A DNA stretch of 64,000 bases from Ciona intestinalis (GCF_000224145.3 NC_020178.2:950986-1014985); one strand, 5' to 3'; shown: positions 47,384-59,523, counted from the stretch's first letter. Numbers and translations are program-made. Notes: generated from the sequence alone by a model not told the origin.

Positions 47384-49004
47384 TGCTGTTGCTTGGTATT
47401 CAAAACTTCTTCCAACTAAGCCAACCAGAGCGAGAACTATCAGTCAAATTGAGAGTTTTATAAACGCATGTGTTTTCTTGTATGTTTTTGGACCCTACAG
47501 AATTTATTTTGCTCTGGTAAAAAACGTTTAAGGTTAATTTGATAATAGTTAAGGCAACTTGTTAGTTGCAATGCATTTGTAAAACCAGTGGCGCCGATTT
47601 ATACGGTACAGGATATGCAAACTATTTTAAGAGTTTTGCATGGGTTGCAGTAATCCCTGGATTTTCCAAGTATAAATGCATTTTATCATTAAATTTTCTT
47701 AAAAAATACAATCTACTTTTACAGTTATCACATTTTTTGTATTATCGCAACCCCTGAAATTTTATAAAATCGGCGCCACTGAAAACAGCCAAGATTTGCG
47801 AAACATTGTTAAAATCTTGTGACAGTAATTGAGTAATTCAACAGAACAATAAGTTTGTCATTTTTAGAAGAAATCAGATATTGATGTAATAAAGAAATTT
47901 GTTGCAGAACAGAAATGATAAAATCACTTTTAGTTGTAAATAAAACAAAATTGAAGTTTACACATAATCACCCTACACAGAAATCACTAATATTTTAATT
48001 TAACAGATATTTATTTTAAAAACACTTTGACCTAAATTTGAAATCATCATATCTATTATTAGTCACAATTTTAACTATGGTGTAATATTCCGACACTTCT
48101 ACTTTACAATAATAATGCAGAAGGAAATATGTTATTGCTACATGGAGAAGTAAAAATACAATATTAGTGTTGTGACACAATTGAAATTAAGCAAATAGTT
48201 TTAACATGTAACAAAACAGGACAAAACAAAGCGTAATTGCTAAAACAAACACGCAAAAATGCTCTTAGAAAATCCACATATTTCATTGTTTTAAATATTA
48301 ATAACAACTAAAGTATAATTCAGTGACCATTAAAAAGAGAGAGACCGTTGCAAGTAACTTGATAAATTACAAGTCCTTAAACCAATACATTTAACCTCAA
48401 AGCGGGCACTACCAAACTGAAAAAAAAAGAAAAAACAACCCTTATGAAAATTGTAAACTGTAACTCTACATTATTACAGAATTTAAATTGGTCAAACTTA
48501 TTATGTGATTGTGGGCAACACATTGCCTGAGTGGACAATCAGAACGCTTTCATTCACAACAAATTTGTAGGTGTAACATAATAGTTAATATATGAGGCGT
48601 GAAAAACAATCAAACAGTTTGAAGCCAAACCTAATGCAACAGTTATTAAACACATTGTATTGCCCCAGTCTGCAGAGTATGGCAGTTCCTGACGAGATCT
48701 TTGGGCGTGCAAGACAGTTATTTTTCGCTATTAATAAAAATAAGTAAAGCACGTACATTTTTAAGCCACATGAGGAAATCCTACCCAATTTAAAACAGAT
48801 TTGGTTCATTGGTTAATTAATTGGCGTGCATGGAACAAATTATTGCGTGCATAACCAAAAGTTCATAAACAAAATCGCTTGTGTACCTGCCATACTCTGC
48901 AGACTTGGTATTGCCAAGACAAGAACAACTATTCCATATTAGTACCATAGAGATATTATGTTGAAATATCAACCAACAATGAATTGAAACTAAAAACTGT
49001 TAAT
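47384..49004. other. GCLM-paralogue 5' flank and KCTD 3' flank
   Basis: Presumed promoter of the GCLM paralogue; a TIR element lies at 47586-47781. I looked for the ARE core TGACnnnGC on both strands and saw none. The rest is AT-rich with no gene recognised. Confidence 0.4.
47586..47781. mobile_element. Inverted-repeat element, family C, 196 bp, 5-bp target duplication
   Basis: Ends CAGTGGCGCCGATTTATA and TATAAAATCGGCGCCACTG form inverted repeats of about 18 bp, flanked by AAAAC on both sides (47581-47585, 47782-47786). No ORF of its own. It lies about 200 bp upstream of the GCLM-paralogue start codon. Confidence 0.8.
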
Positions 49005-49655
49005 TTATATAAACCTAGAGCCTTGCTCTTGCATAAGTTTCGCTTTGTTTGTTTGTTCAGTTGGTACCCCGGTGCAACTATTTGATAATTCTTTCGAAAC
49101 CACGCATAAAAACTCAGCCTGATCAATGCCATAGCTATATGATGAACCCACACTTATTAACTGTTCAAATTTCCAGCCATCAGACATAGCAGACACTGTA
49201 TGCGTAAGCTCATCTTCCAAGCATTGTATAACTCTATACACATGCTTGCTATGGGGCTGCGCATTCACCTTGTCTCGTTCACGAATGCGGTCCTTTACTA
49301 GGCGAATAAGTTCAGCTAAGTTGTAAAATTCCGCTTCTTCCAAGACTCCTTCTTCAGCTAGGTCTTTGTTCATGACAAGTTTTCCATGTCGTAAGTAATT
49401 TAGAATTGGTCCAAAATAAGTAGGGTCCCTGTCGATTAAGAACGCACCAGTTTCGTCTTTATCTGAGTTAAGTTCTGGGTTTTCTTGGCATAGTCTGTAC
49501 AAAAATGACTTCTGATATTTACATAGAGTTGTAGTGGTTGTGACAAAGTATTGGCCCCCAACGTTCAGTTTGACCCATTTAGATTTGTTGTGACTATTTG
49601 TAAGCAATGTTCCAGTGGTATTATTATGGTCAACTCCATTCTGACTGCAAGCCAT
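49005..49655 (-). CDS. BTB/POZ domain-containing protein of the KCTD2/5/17 group
   Basis: Intronless 216-residue ORF, near the 234 of human KCTD5. BTB (T1) domain about 27-125: [71 protein letters not shown]-terminal domain follows with [32 protein letters not shown] and the family's ending QEQGSRFI. These proteins form pentamers and act as substrate adaptors for CUL3 ubiquitin ligases; KCTD5 targets G-beta-gamma. Sequence alone does not choose among KCTD2, 5 and 17. Vertebrate members have several coding introns, so an uninterrupted CDS suggests intron loss or an old retrocopy. A TTTTCCCCAG acceptor 30 bases before the ATG implies a spliced leader or 5'-UTR intron. It lies between the two GCLM copies, same strand. 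Confidence 0.95.
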   Translation of the reverse strand: MACSQNGVDHNNTTGTLLTNSHNKSKWVKLNVGGQYFVTTTTTLCKYQKSFLYRLCQENPELNSDKDETGAFLIDRDPTYFGPILNYLRHGKLVMNKDLAEEGVLEEAEFYNLAELIRLVKDRIRERDKVNAQPHSKHVYRVIQCLEDELTHTVSAMSDGWKFEQLISVGSSYSYGIDQAEFLCVVSKELSNSCTGVPTEQTNKAKLMQEQGSRFI

Positions 49656-49685
49656 TTCGGATATTCAAAGACTATCCGCTAAAAT

Positions 49686-49698
49686 CTGGGGAAAATAA
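49686..49698 (-). other. Candidate 3' splice acceptor in the KCTD leader
   Basis: On the minus strand TTATTTTCCCCAG ends 30 bases before the KCTD start codon. Good pyrimidine tract; no obvious donor. Either a 5'-UTR intron or a spliced-leader trans-splice site. Confidence 0.5.
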
Positions 49699-49901
49699 GT
49701 CACATGGGTTAAATAACAAAAAAAGACAGAACAAGTGTAGAATAACTCTTGTACACTAAAGGTTAGGCTAGTGGGAAGTGTTTAAGGTTGGTATTTAGGG
49801 GTTAGGGTTTATATGGATTAGTAGTTAGGGGTTAGCAGATAACATAGGTGGAGGATTCTTAACTGGAACCAATCAAACACTACTTAATAATAATACCCGC
49901 A

Positions 49902-50212
49902 CCGTGGTATAGTGGTTAGCGCGCCTGCCTGTAACCCAGAGGTAATAGATTCAAGGCTCGTCGCTGCTACCAATGTGGGCGTATATGTCCTTTGGCTAGA
50001 CACTTAAAGGCAATTGCTTCAACCCAGTGGTCACTAATGGGTTGTCTAAATTATCAGCCATACATAAAAAAATACAAAAAATCCAACAACAAAATAATCA
50101 CCCACAAAGTAACATACATGGTAACTCGTAAGCTGGCACGAGGTGTTAAACCCGTGTTATAACGACTGTCGTTTTCCGGCCACGCGAGGATAAAGTAAGT
50201 TACATTCATTTA
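49902..50212 (+). mobile_element. Near full-length tRNA-derived SINE
   Basis: The head is tRNA-like: A box at TGGTATAGTGGTTAGCGCG, B-box-like TAGATTCAAGGC about 35 bp later. A body follows (GTGGGCGTATATGTCC, AACCCAGTGGTCACTAATGG), then the segment seen alone in many other places (AAAGTAACATACATGGTAAC, GGCACGAGGTGTTAAACCCG, ATAACGACTGTCGTTTTCCG) and a tail of TTACATTCATTT. No clear target-site duplication was found. It lies 5' of the KCTD gene. A composite Ciona SINE (Cics-1) is described in the literature; identity with this family is not verified. Confidence 0.75.
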
Positions 50213-50989
50213 ATAGACATTGGCACACGGAATTAATTTGCCAGAATAGTTCCGTAAAACAAATAAATATATTTTTAAGCTATAAAAACCTGTATTAACG
50301 GTATTCTATTCTTTAAAAATGTACTTAACTACTGAGACTTAATTTAATACCTACACACAGGCATGTTAGTGTTAAACTTTGTATATCTAAATGGCAAACT
50401 TAAATTTTAGATTAAACTTCAAATCGCGACTTTCTTAAAACTATACAACGTACGATATGGATGTGGCATGCAAATAAATGACTCTTTAATCTGTTGTAAA
50501 CTATAGTCTTTTAGCTAGCCTGCATAATTTAATTAAATGAAAGACTCCCAAATTTTCAAATCTTTTAAATTTACTTCTGACAAAACGTAACAAGAACTTA
50601 ACCTTTTAACTGCGTTGCTTCACTTTTATACCTCAGTTATGATAACTAAATATTTTTTAATGTAACTGGGGAGTATGAAAAATCATTTTATACTGTCGTT
50701 TAAGAGCGTACTATTGATCAATATACCACGTCACGCATGTTTCTTACATATGTTGCAATTAGTAGTAGGAGTAAACTTTTTTTAATATTTACTAAATATT
50801 TAAATACCCCATTCGTGACTGTACTGTCCCATTTTAGTTACATTACCTATCACGCCCAGAAGTACTATGATCACGCCACCTTTAGATAAATACAATTGAC
50901 ACACTATCTGGACATATGACTAACCAGGAACAATAGTTAATTTGCAATCAAAACAACCTACGTTAATTAATTGTACACTTACCCGTCAT

Positions 50990-51640
50990 GTCTAATCTAT
51001 TTTAAACCTACACTGATCACATTCAAAAGGAAATTTTCCTGCTAATATAAAGTTTCTAAGATCAGAACTTCCAGTTGTACAATTTAATTCAGATTACAAT
51101 GACTTAATTTATTGCAATCTGGGTATAAATGTGCACACAACAGTCATATCTATTTTAAACTAGTCACATTCAAAAAAGAAGTTTCAGCTGCTGTATAAAA
51201 TCAAAACTTAAGGTGTATTTCTATTATCAGAGATACTTTAGATAATAATTTATATAGCAAAGTAAATTAATTGGTGCTAATAAAGAACCCCCCCCCCCTC
51301 TTTTTGCTAACCACTAACCCCTAACTACTGACCCTATAACGACTAACCCCCTAACCATCCACCACCAACCTCTAACACTTCCCACCAGCCTATTCTGCTA
51401 TGTACCATAGGATTCTTCACTAGTGCCAATTAATGTATTGTAATCTTGGTTTAAATGTAAAGTTACAACAGTCTCGTCTGATCTATTCTAAACTAATCAC
51501 ATTCAAAATGGAAAGTTTCGACGTCGTATAAATAAAAACTGAACTCAAATTCTAAGATAAAAGATTCTGGAAATAGAAGTTAATTCAGATAACAAAGTAA
51601 TTGAATTTATTGCAATTTGGGTTTAAATGGCACATGAAAA
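50990..51640. repeat. Diverged direct repeat, three units, upstream of KCTD
   Basis: Each unit carries CT(A)ATTTTAAAC...ATCACATTCAAAA.GGAA and ATTTATTGCAATCTGGGT.TAAATG or close variants: about 50990-51130, 51130-51440 (interrupted by the family B element) and 51440-51640. Moderately diverged, so older than the other arrays. Confidence 0.6.
51273..51427. mobile_element. Inverted-repeat element, family B, 155 bp
   Basis: Starts GGTGCTAATAAAGAAC and ends GATTCTTCACTAGTGCC, with the same TTTTGCTAACCACTAACCCC interior as 38195-38353. Flanks AATTAATT and AATTAATG match at 7 of 8 bases. It interrupts a diverged direct repeat. A broken relative lies at about 49765-49880. Confidence 0.75.
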
Positions 51641-53184
51641 TATTTCTCCAGCTTTTGAAGCGATATTCTCGTAGGTTCAAGTTAAAATCCAAACATAACC
51701 AATGCACTTTATGTAACTCACAAAAATCAAGTCGAACTGAATCGTTTAAAATTGAATCTTTTATTTTTACCGTATCATATATGAGGTTAAAAGCATCCAC
51801 CAGCTACCAGACTGCTGGTAAACTAAAAAACTAGCTGGTATCCATCTTCTAAAACTGCGCTGCAATTATTTTGCAGACCTGACCAGAACACTCATAAAAC
51901 AACTTCTGGCAAAATCAACACGGTTAAGGTTTTATTGAAACTATACACAGGCATTAAAAAACATGCATAGAAAAGTAATCGTTCATGTTTAAATATAACC
52001 GTACACTTTAACTTTCAAAGGAAATGGATCAATTGTTGAATTTTAAATTTAGAAGGCCAGAAGAGTATCTGAGTATAGTGACACTTATAAAAAAATGCAA
52101 CATTCATTTACAGCAATAAATAGAAAAAAAAACACAGACATTATTTTTAAGTCAAAAGAAGATCTAGCCTATCAACTCTAAAAGAAATAAATTAATAATT
52201 TAGACAGGCGAACTTATGAAAAGTGTTAATACTTGGGTGTTTATTCGTCTGGAACATTATGCTATAAAGATAAAGCAAAATACAAAACAAAAATGGTCAA
52301 TATAATCATAGTTTTGTAACTTATAAAAAAACTTTTGGAAATTGTTTAGAACAAAAAGCCTGTTTTTATATTATTTTATGCGAAAAAATTGTAGGTAAAC
52401 TTTTTACTTCTGCGGGGGAATTCTAAGTATAAAGACGTTTTGTGCTTTTAGACAATAATGGGAAATACTGGGAAGTAATATGAATATTGTGCGATAATTA
52501 TGACGCAACATACTTTACACAGCAATGAAATGTCATTTTCACACAATTTAGGACTCACTTCTAAAAATTTGTGACATTTTTTCTGAAGTTGTCCTTATGT
52601 GTAAGAGGTTTTACTTATTGAAATGCTTGCAGTGTTTTGGAGGTTTCACTGTATTGAAGGTCATAACTGAACTTTACAGTAACATCAAAGGCTGTTATAG
52701 GTTTTAGAACTGATAAACCTTATCGCAAAATCCAAATAATTTTACAGAAAAATCCAAATAATGACTTCATAATATCAGCTCAGAAAAGCTGTTGCTATTT
52801 ACTTTAAGAAAGCTTTATAACACCTTAAGTTTTTTGGAAATTTTAAAGTCAGTATAATAAAGTTATTGCTTGGTTAAAAAACATATTTAAAACTATTTTT
52901 ACCGCAATTTGACAAAAGCAGTTTTTTTGTGTACTCCAATTAAAAAAAAAAGTATTTATAGGCACTCCCAAAAATAAAAGTGAATTTTGATTAAATAGTG
53001 TTGGTTTACCATTTGAAACTTACTTAAGGAAGACACAATAGATCAAATATAACCTTAACCAGATCAGACCTGCAATAAAGGATTAAGAATTTTGGAAACT
53101 CAACCCAAAAAGCATTTTTGGAAAAATAAAAAAAGAAACTTTTCAAAAGTCGGAAATATTAAGCAAAAATTTTGAAGAAAATTT

Positions 53185-56100
53185 TCAAAAGAACCCGTAA
53201 TCTTCAGCCCCATCTTGTGACGATCGTTCGGCAGAAAGAAGATAACCTTTGGAGTGAACAATGCCACGGTAACGGACCAGAACTGAATACCTAAAAAGAA
53301 ATACAAAAACATTAGTTTACAAAGTATTAATAATGACTGTCATTGCCCTATAAGTAAGTTAAAACATTTTTAAAGGATACATAAGTTACATGCATTCAAC
53401 AAGTACCTTGCAACATAGGCAGGGCTCCATGAGGTAGAATTAATATCATCAGTGGCTTCAGACATGAAAGATTGAAATTTCCGGCCCGATAAAATTTCTG
53501 CAAAGCCATGGTTGTTAATCACATGATTAAAGTGCAAGTCATGAAGTTTTTGATCATGATTTATTGCGAGAATGTCATGTTTTGATCTAGCTACTTGGTG
53601 GTTTGATTATAGGCAGTGATGACCAAAATGGAGAGGATTATTAAAAGTGTTGCACAACAAAAAAATATCATTTTTAATACAAAAAAATTTCAGGTCATAA
53701 AAATTAAATTTCATACACAGAATTTTTTTTCTTTGCATTATAATATAGTTTAAAATTTAGGGTGTCAGACTTAAAAAATAGCTGGAAACACTGCAGAAAT
53801 GCCTCCACATTTCTAAATATCAAAGGTGCACGACTATATATCTATATATAAATGGGAATTCCCAGAAATTAAACGCAAGTCATCATATAGCTGGAGGGCA
53901 TGACACGGCATTTTCACACGAGTTCTCGTTAAATTGCGGGGAATATTAATATTAATTTTATTAATTTCTGGGCTATTTAATATTTGCTTAATAAGAAAAC
54001 TGTTTAATTTTCCGAAAATATTTGTTATTTATAATGCATAGAAAAATCAATAATACTTTTAATTAATTTCTGGGCTATTTATTATTTGCTTAATAAAATT
54101 TATGTTTAAATTTTCAAATATTTATTATTTGTATATCTAAGAAAAAATCTGCAAACAGAAATCCATAGATATCATTTATTACCTGCAGGGTCGTTATGGG
54201 TCAATAATTCGATGCTTTTTTCCCGTGAATACTGAATAAGGTCGCATGGGACAGCGCAACAGTTAGTTAGGTTGATTTGGTTGGTTGAAGGCTTGATCTG
54301 AAACATATAAAGATTTTGATTTTTAAATATATTAAGTTTGGTGTGTTGTATATGTAATAAGGCTCCCTATATATTTTGACGATGTCACCCAGATTTTACC
54401 CGGCTGTTAGGTGTCTATACAAACAAGCAGAGCTAAAGTATATTGCATTCACCACATTAATCAATGAGGTTCCCTAAAGGTCTCCTAAAATTAGCTTTAT
54501 ATTTATAACTTTTAGTTGAATAAATACGTCGCAACTCGCAACAAATGTTTGCCAATTAAACATAAAAGAGAAAAAGCCGCACTTTGCGTACACATACGCG
54601 AAGCTATAACTGCCGCAGCGGCTCATCGTGCTTTGCAGAAGAAACATCATGACACAGCAATTCTATAAATACACACGACTCATCACGACTGTAATATCGC
54701 GTGCCACGCTGAGTTTCAAAACAGGAGAATCTCTCTCACTTATTACATTAATATTGACATATGGCAATCAACAAGACTTATTCTGCTGCTGCTTGTACCA
54801 GATATAATGTTTTTTTTTAATTTAAATTAAATTTTTTTTCCCCCAATATTTTAATAATTTAAAAAAAAAAAAAAAAATATATATATATATTATAGATGCT
54901 ACATTTTAAGGGTTAATCAGGGTTCCATTTATTGTGTTTTTTATATAATAGAATGAAATAAATTGTATTTTTTTTCACGCCACAAAAACAACGATCTAAT
55001 CTTAAGTGAGCGATTATTGGCACAATATATTTATCATTTTTTTGATACAAAACATTTTATTTTTATATTTTATACATGCTATATAAAAATAGTTATTCAA
55101 GGTTCAATTTATATTGCGTTTTTTTATATGATAAAACAAAATAAATGGTATTTTTTCCATGCCACACCAATAACAGGCACCCACCCTTGCCCAATCATTC
55201 AATTCCTTTAAGCTTTCTTGATCAAAATCGCAAACTCCGATATTAGTCACATGACCACTGTCCACTGTTGACTGCATCTCCTTCCAGATTGGCTGCAAGG
55301 GGGGTTGTATTTAATTAAATAAATTAAATATTGGGGGAGGCCGGAGGGGTAATTAGATGGTTATTTTTTGTTTGATTCATAAAATGAAGTTATATCTGGT
55401 CTATAATATTTTATATATATATACTTTAAGGATCTTTTATTTAAAAGCTATTTTTTGGGACAACTTATATAAAAGTTATATAGGCCTATATATATAAAAA
55501 TATTATAAAAAATACACAATACACCTATAATGCATTTTTCCAGGTAAATTTTAGAGAGCCCAAAACATTCCCCTACCTTTACTTTTTCCAGGTCATGAAT
55601 AACAGATGTTGAGTTGTTGTTTGGTTCCAACAGGGAGGTAGGAGGTGATATGGGGAGGGAGACGATCACTGAGTCAATTCTTTGTACACCAAGCTCACGG
55701 GTTACTGTGGGGTTTAATTGTTATTATGGGTGGGGTTATAATATGGGTGTTTGGCATCATACATGGTAGCTACATGCACTTGGGGGGCCACCCCCTTTTT
55801 TGGTTTCCCCCCAAAAAAAAAAAAAAATGGGGGGGGGGGGGGGGTTCCCCCCGGGGGGGAAAGGTTGGGGGTCGAGTTATAACATGGGTGTCTTCTTATA
55901 CACCAAACACACATGTGACTCATACACAGTGCGCTCGCTTGTAAGTTACCACGTATATAACTTTGTGAACATTTAAATTTTAAAGCTATATCTAAAACCT
56001 AGTATTTTAAATGTTTTGTAAATAAAAGTTTTTCTTTGGTGTATGCTTTGTGTAAATTTAATGTTTATAGATTATTTATTTATAATTTTTTTTAAGAAAA

Positions 56101-58805
56101 AGGCAAAACGTACAGGAAAAATGTGAATGAAAACAAAAACAATGACAAGGAAATTACCAATATTGGCGGTGCATAAACACTAACTTACACAAAGTATACA
56201 CCATAGTAAAGCTATGATATAGTTGGCCCTGGATGACAAAAACGTAAACAAACAATATGGTGGTGTAACTGGCAACATGTCATCAACAATTCTAGGAAAT
56301 TTACGAGTAGAAGATGATACTACGCATGGTTAAACATGGTTTTGATGGTACACAACAGACAACAATAATGTCTAAATGCCTTAGATATCCTATTCTTATG
56401 GGGAGCTTTTTAAAAGGGTAACATCATATGTTTTTGTACACGCTAAATTGGGGTTTACCCTGCTGTTAGGTGTTCATACAAACAAGCAGAGCCAAAGTAT
56501 ATTGCATTCACCACATTAATCAATGAGATTCCCTATGTTTGACAACTATGAGTGTAACTGTATTTTAACAATGTCATCCCAGATTTTACTACAAATATAA
56601 AAAATACTTTTATATTTCATTATAATAATTAAACAGGCCAATTTTCTGTGAAGTCAAAATTAATACGTGCTGGGGTAAAACTTGGTCCAAAACAAATAGT
56701 AAAACTATGTGAAACTTTATGAATAGAAATTCCCTAAAAGTTTACTTAACACAAATATTTATCTCTTTTTAATCTATAGGACTATAGGTTAATATTAAGC
56801 AGACATTCTTGTGAGAAAGTAAATAAAATATCTCAAAGACAATGATAACATACATTCTATAAAAAGGAGAGAAAAAATTTCAGTGATGCCAAATTTTTTT
56901 ATCGCATAAGTCAAGCTATGCTTAAAGAGTTGCTATACTACTTTAGCGGCAACACTTTTTAGCATAGTTTGTAAAGCAAATTTACTCTCACATGATAAAA
57001 TATTGATATAAGCACACACCCACTATGACATTGCTATTTTAAAATATTCGCACAACAAGGGGCCCCCATTGTACAAATATTTCGAATCTATTTTAAAACA
57101 GGAAATTAAATATTAAACAGAACAGCAGATAATAAAACCACTCCGAACAAAAATACTCTGAAATATTTTATGCCCAATGGTGCTAAAGAAAAGTATTGCT
57201 GACCAATTATTCATATCTTTAATTTATCTGCTTGGAAATAGAAATAATAAACTGTTATATTTTCCAACTCATAAGCACAAAAAATAAAACAGAAATCTTG
57301 TGCAATCTTTTCTCACCAGACAAAAAAGTTACGTTCATAAGTATAGAACCTTCACCCATATAGAAATAGTATATAAACCCTAACTAAATTTTAGAAATAA
57401 TATATAAATCATAAATATGTTTATATAGAAATAGTATAAAACCTTACCATGGTCAACAGCTTGTCTAATGAGCTCAGGATCCCACCTAGTGAGGAACAAT
57501 TTAACGGATAGTTTCATCTGGTCTCGTTGTTCTGAATCTATTGGTGCAACGAGTTCCGTGTTTGAAACATCTAATATGTTTCGAGGTTCCTGGAAAATAA
57601 TTAGTTTTATAATTCATTTATGAAGTCTATCTTATTTTAATGCAATTTAAACAGACTAAATATATATATCATATAAAAATTGATGGTTTAATAGTTCATT
57701 TTAATATGTCATGTTTTCTGGACTTGATTAGTTTTATAATTAATTTATGCAATTATATTTTAATAGCATTTTAATGAATTATAATATTAAAGGTTTATTG
57801 TTAACCGTTAATATATTAATTTAATAAAAATTTGGCGCCTGGGTGTAGCTTAAACAATGATTATATCATATCATGTCATGCAAATATCATATATTATATA
57901 TATATACAAACATATAATGGTAAGTTCTTACTGGCAGATTAGGTGATTCTATATTCATACTACGTATCCATGTCTGCATTGCTGTGTGCATTGCATCCAT
58001 TAACTAAGGATAAACATTATTTGGTTTAATATAATGTATACAAGTTTGCATGTATTATATATATGAAAATGGTATTCAAATGTGCTCTTAATGGATTTTA
58101 ATACACAAAAAATACAGGGTACACACAAGTGTTTTTATACCAGACACACATAGTGTATTCATACACCTCATGCTCACTATTGAGTTATAACATGGGTGTC
58201 TTATACACCAGACACACATAGTGTATTCATACACCTCATGCTCACTATCGAGTTATAACATGGGTGTCTTCTTATACACCAGACACACATAGTGTATTCA
58301 TACACCTCATGCTCACTATCGAGTTATAACATGGGTGTCTTCTTATACACCAGACACACATAGTGTATTCATACACCTCATGCTCACTGTCAAGTTATAA
58401 CATGGGTGTATTCTTATACACCAAATACACACGGTGTATTCATACACCTCATGCTTACTGTCAAGTTATAACATGGGTGTCTTCTTTTACACCAGACACA
58501 CATGGTGCATTCATACACCTCAAACTCTCTTTGTTGTTTTTTTCTAAAGTTTTAAAATCATGGATTACAGTACGCCAATACATTTGCACAGACATTCCTG
58601 ATGTAAATATACACCTCATGCACACTGTCGACACACAAACAAAACATAGAAACAGTATTACCTCATCTGATGATGTCATAGCAGGTCGGAACTTGTGTTT
58701 TTTCAACAAATTCCAGTTGATCACGTTTCCTGTATGTAGTCGAATATGTGATGCATGGCCCACCATGATACGAGCTACTTCGTTGCGGTCCGTGTCCATA
58801 GACAT
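53185..58805 (-). CDS. GCLM: Glutamate-cysteine ligase regulatory (modifier) subunit
   Basis: Regulatory subunit of the rate-limiting enzyme of glutathione synthesis; cytosolic. Exons 5' to 3': 58662-58805, 57932-58003, 57448-57589, 55577-55704, 55185-55292, 54183-54297, 53407-53497, 53185-53290; 301 residues (human 274), phases consistent. Diagnostic blocks: IRLHTGNVINWNLLKKHKF (human LHLQTGNLLNWGRLRKK), QMKLSVKLFL, LGVQRIDSVIVSLP, NIGVCDFDQESLKEL, KPSTNQINLTNCC, LLTHNDPAEIL, SWSPAYVARYSVLV and RGIVHSKGYLLSAE. These cover the whole aldo-keto-reductase-like fold. The first of two nearby ATGs is used; two residues separate them. This copy is the likely orthologue; the gene at 40600-47383 is its paralogue. 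A good ARE match lies about 720 bp upstream, consistent with NRF2-type control known for vertebrate GCLM. Confidence 0.95.
54370..54475. repeat. 130-bp dispersed repeat, single copy in a GCLM intron
   Basis: GATTTTACCCGGCTGTTAGG, ACAAACAAGCAGAGCTAAAG and CACATTAATCAATGAGGTTC. Another copy is at 56455-56590. Confidence 0.75.
54820..54892. repeat. Low-complexity A-rich tract with (AT)n
   Basis: T-rich then a run of about 17 A followed by AT repeats, in the GCLM intron between exons 55185-55292 and 54183-54297. A possible retroelement tail, but no element body was recognised. Confidence 0.5.
55780..55872. other. Homopolymer-rich stretch, possible assembly or consensus error
   Basis: Runs of C, T, A (about 14), G (about 16), C and G follow each other, unlike anything else in this AT-rich window. 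Directly afterwards comes a normal 71-bp minisatellite unit (GTTATAACATGGGTGTCTTC). Lies in a GCLM intron. Confidence 0.6.
58125..58530. repeat. 71-bp minisatellite, about 5.5 copies, in GCLM intron 1
   Basis: Same unit; here the copies share ATAGTGTATTCATACACCTC where other arrays have ATGGTG, so this array has homogenised on its own. It ends about 130 bp before GCLM exon 1 (58662-58805). Confidence 0.9.
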
Positions 58806-59523
58806 CTTATAAATTTATTAAGTTTTCGAAATCCAACTAAATTTAGAAAATATGTTTACCACCAATTGGCCTAAAGTTTCAAAACTGATTCTGTAGATAA
58901 TTAGATTTTATCTCAGTTATTTTATATATATATACATTTACCACATTTCTGCTAAAATGACATCTTTTTTTGTTAAAAGTTACTTATTTTATGATTTTTA
59001 TATAAATTTTACACATTCCTGCTTAAATGATATAGATTTTATTGTTTAAATTTACCTATCCTAAACTATTATATAATTTTATCAAATTTGTCTTTAAAAA
59101 AATAAATTTACACACTTAATACCTTATATACTTATAAATTCCAGCATATAATATTTAAAAACTATCTCAAACTGCACTGTAGCAGGCAAAAATGGTACAT
59201 GCTAACTATTGCGCTGTCTTATATGCCATGACAAGGTTTTTCTTCAATGACTAAGCTTAATACTAGTAATACTACACCACAACGCGGGAGGCTGGAACGT
59301 TCTTTGCGGTTGCTACCCCAGGGTTCGAAAATACATTAAATTTTGTACGGCATTAATTAATTTAAACCGAATATTCACTTAACAAAATATAAAAAATTGC
59401 AAGCTTATACAATTTTATACAAAACTGATCAACTTTTTGTTACTTTTTAAGGTTTTAAAAGGTAAAAATGCAAGTTTGAATTATACTATTTTCCCACCCC
59501 GTAATGTGTACGTGACCGGCTTC

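Larger units (their letters stand above)
49656..53184. other. KCTD 5' flank and GCLM 3' flank
   Basis: Contains, in order, the KCTD leader acceptor, a broken family B element at about 49765-49880, the SINE at 49902-50212, AT-rich DNA, a diverged direct repeat at 50990-51640 interrupted by a family B element, and more AT-rich DNA. No gene, RNA gene or conserved exon was recognised between 51650 and 53184. Confidence 0.45.

Noticed and set aside
47316-47757. Two plus-strand ORFs near the GCLM paralogue
   Set aside because: The first is antisense of its exon 1, the second spans the inverted-repeat element; neither shows homology.
49911-49985. tRNA gene
   Set aside because: A and B boxes are present, but the sequence does not close into a cloverleaf and continues into the SINE body; it is a SINE head.
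54963-55211. 82-residue plus-strand ORF in a GCLM intron
   Set aside because: Lies in T-rich intron and runs into the antisense of exon 55185-55292.
59285-59335. tRNA gene near GGTTCGAAA
   Set aside because: The B box alone fits; no acceptor stem or A box could be found at the right spacing.
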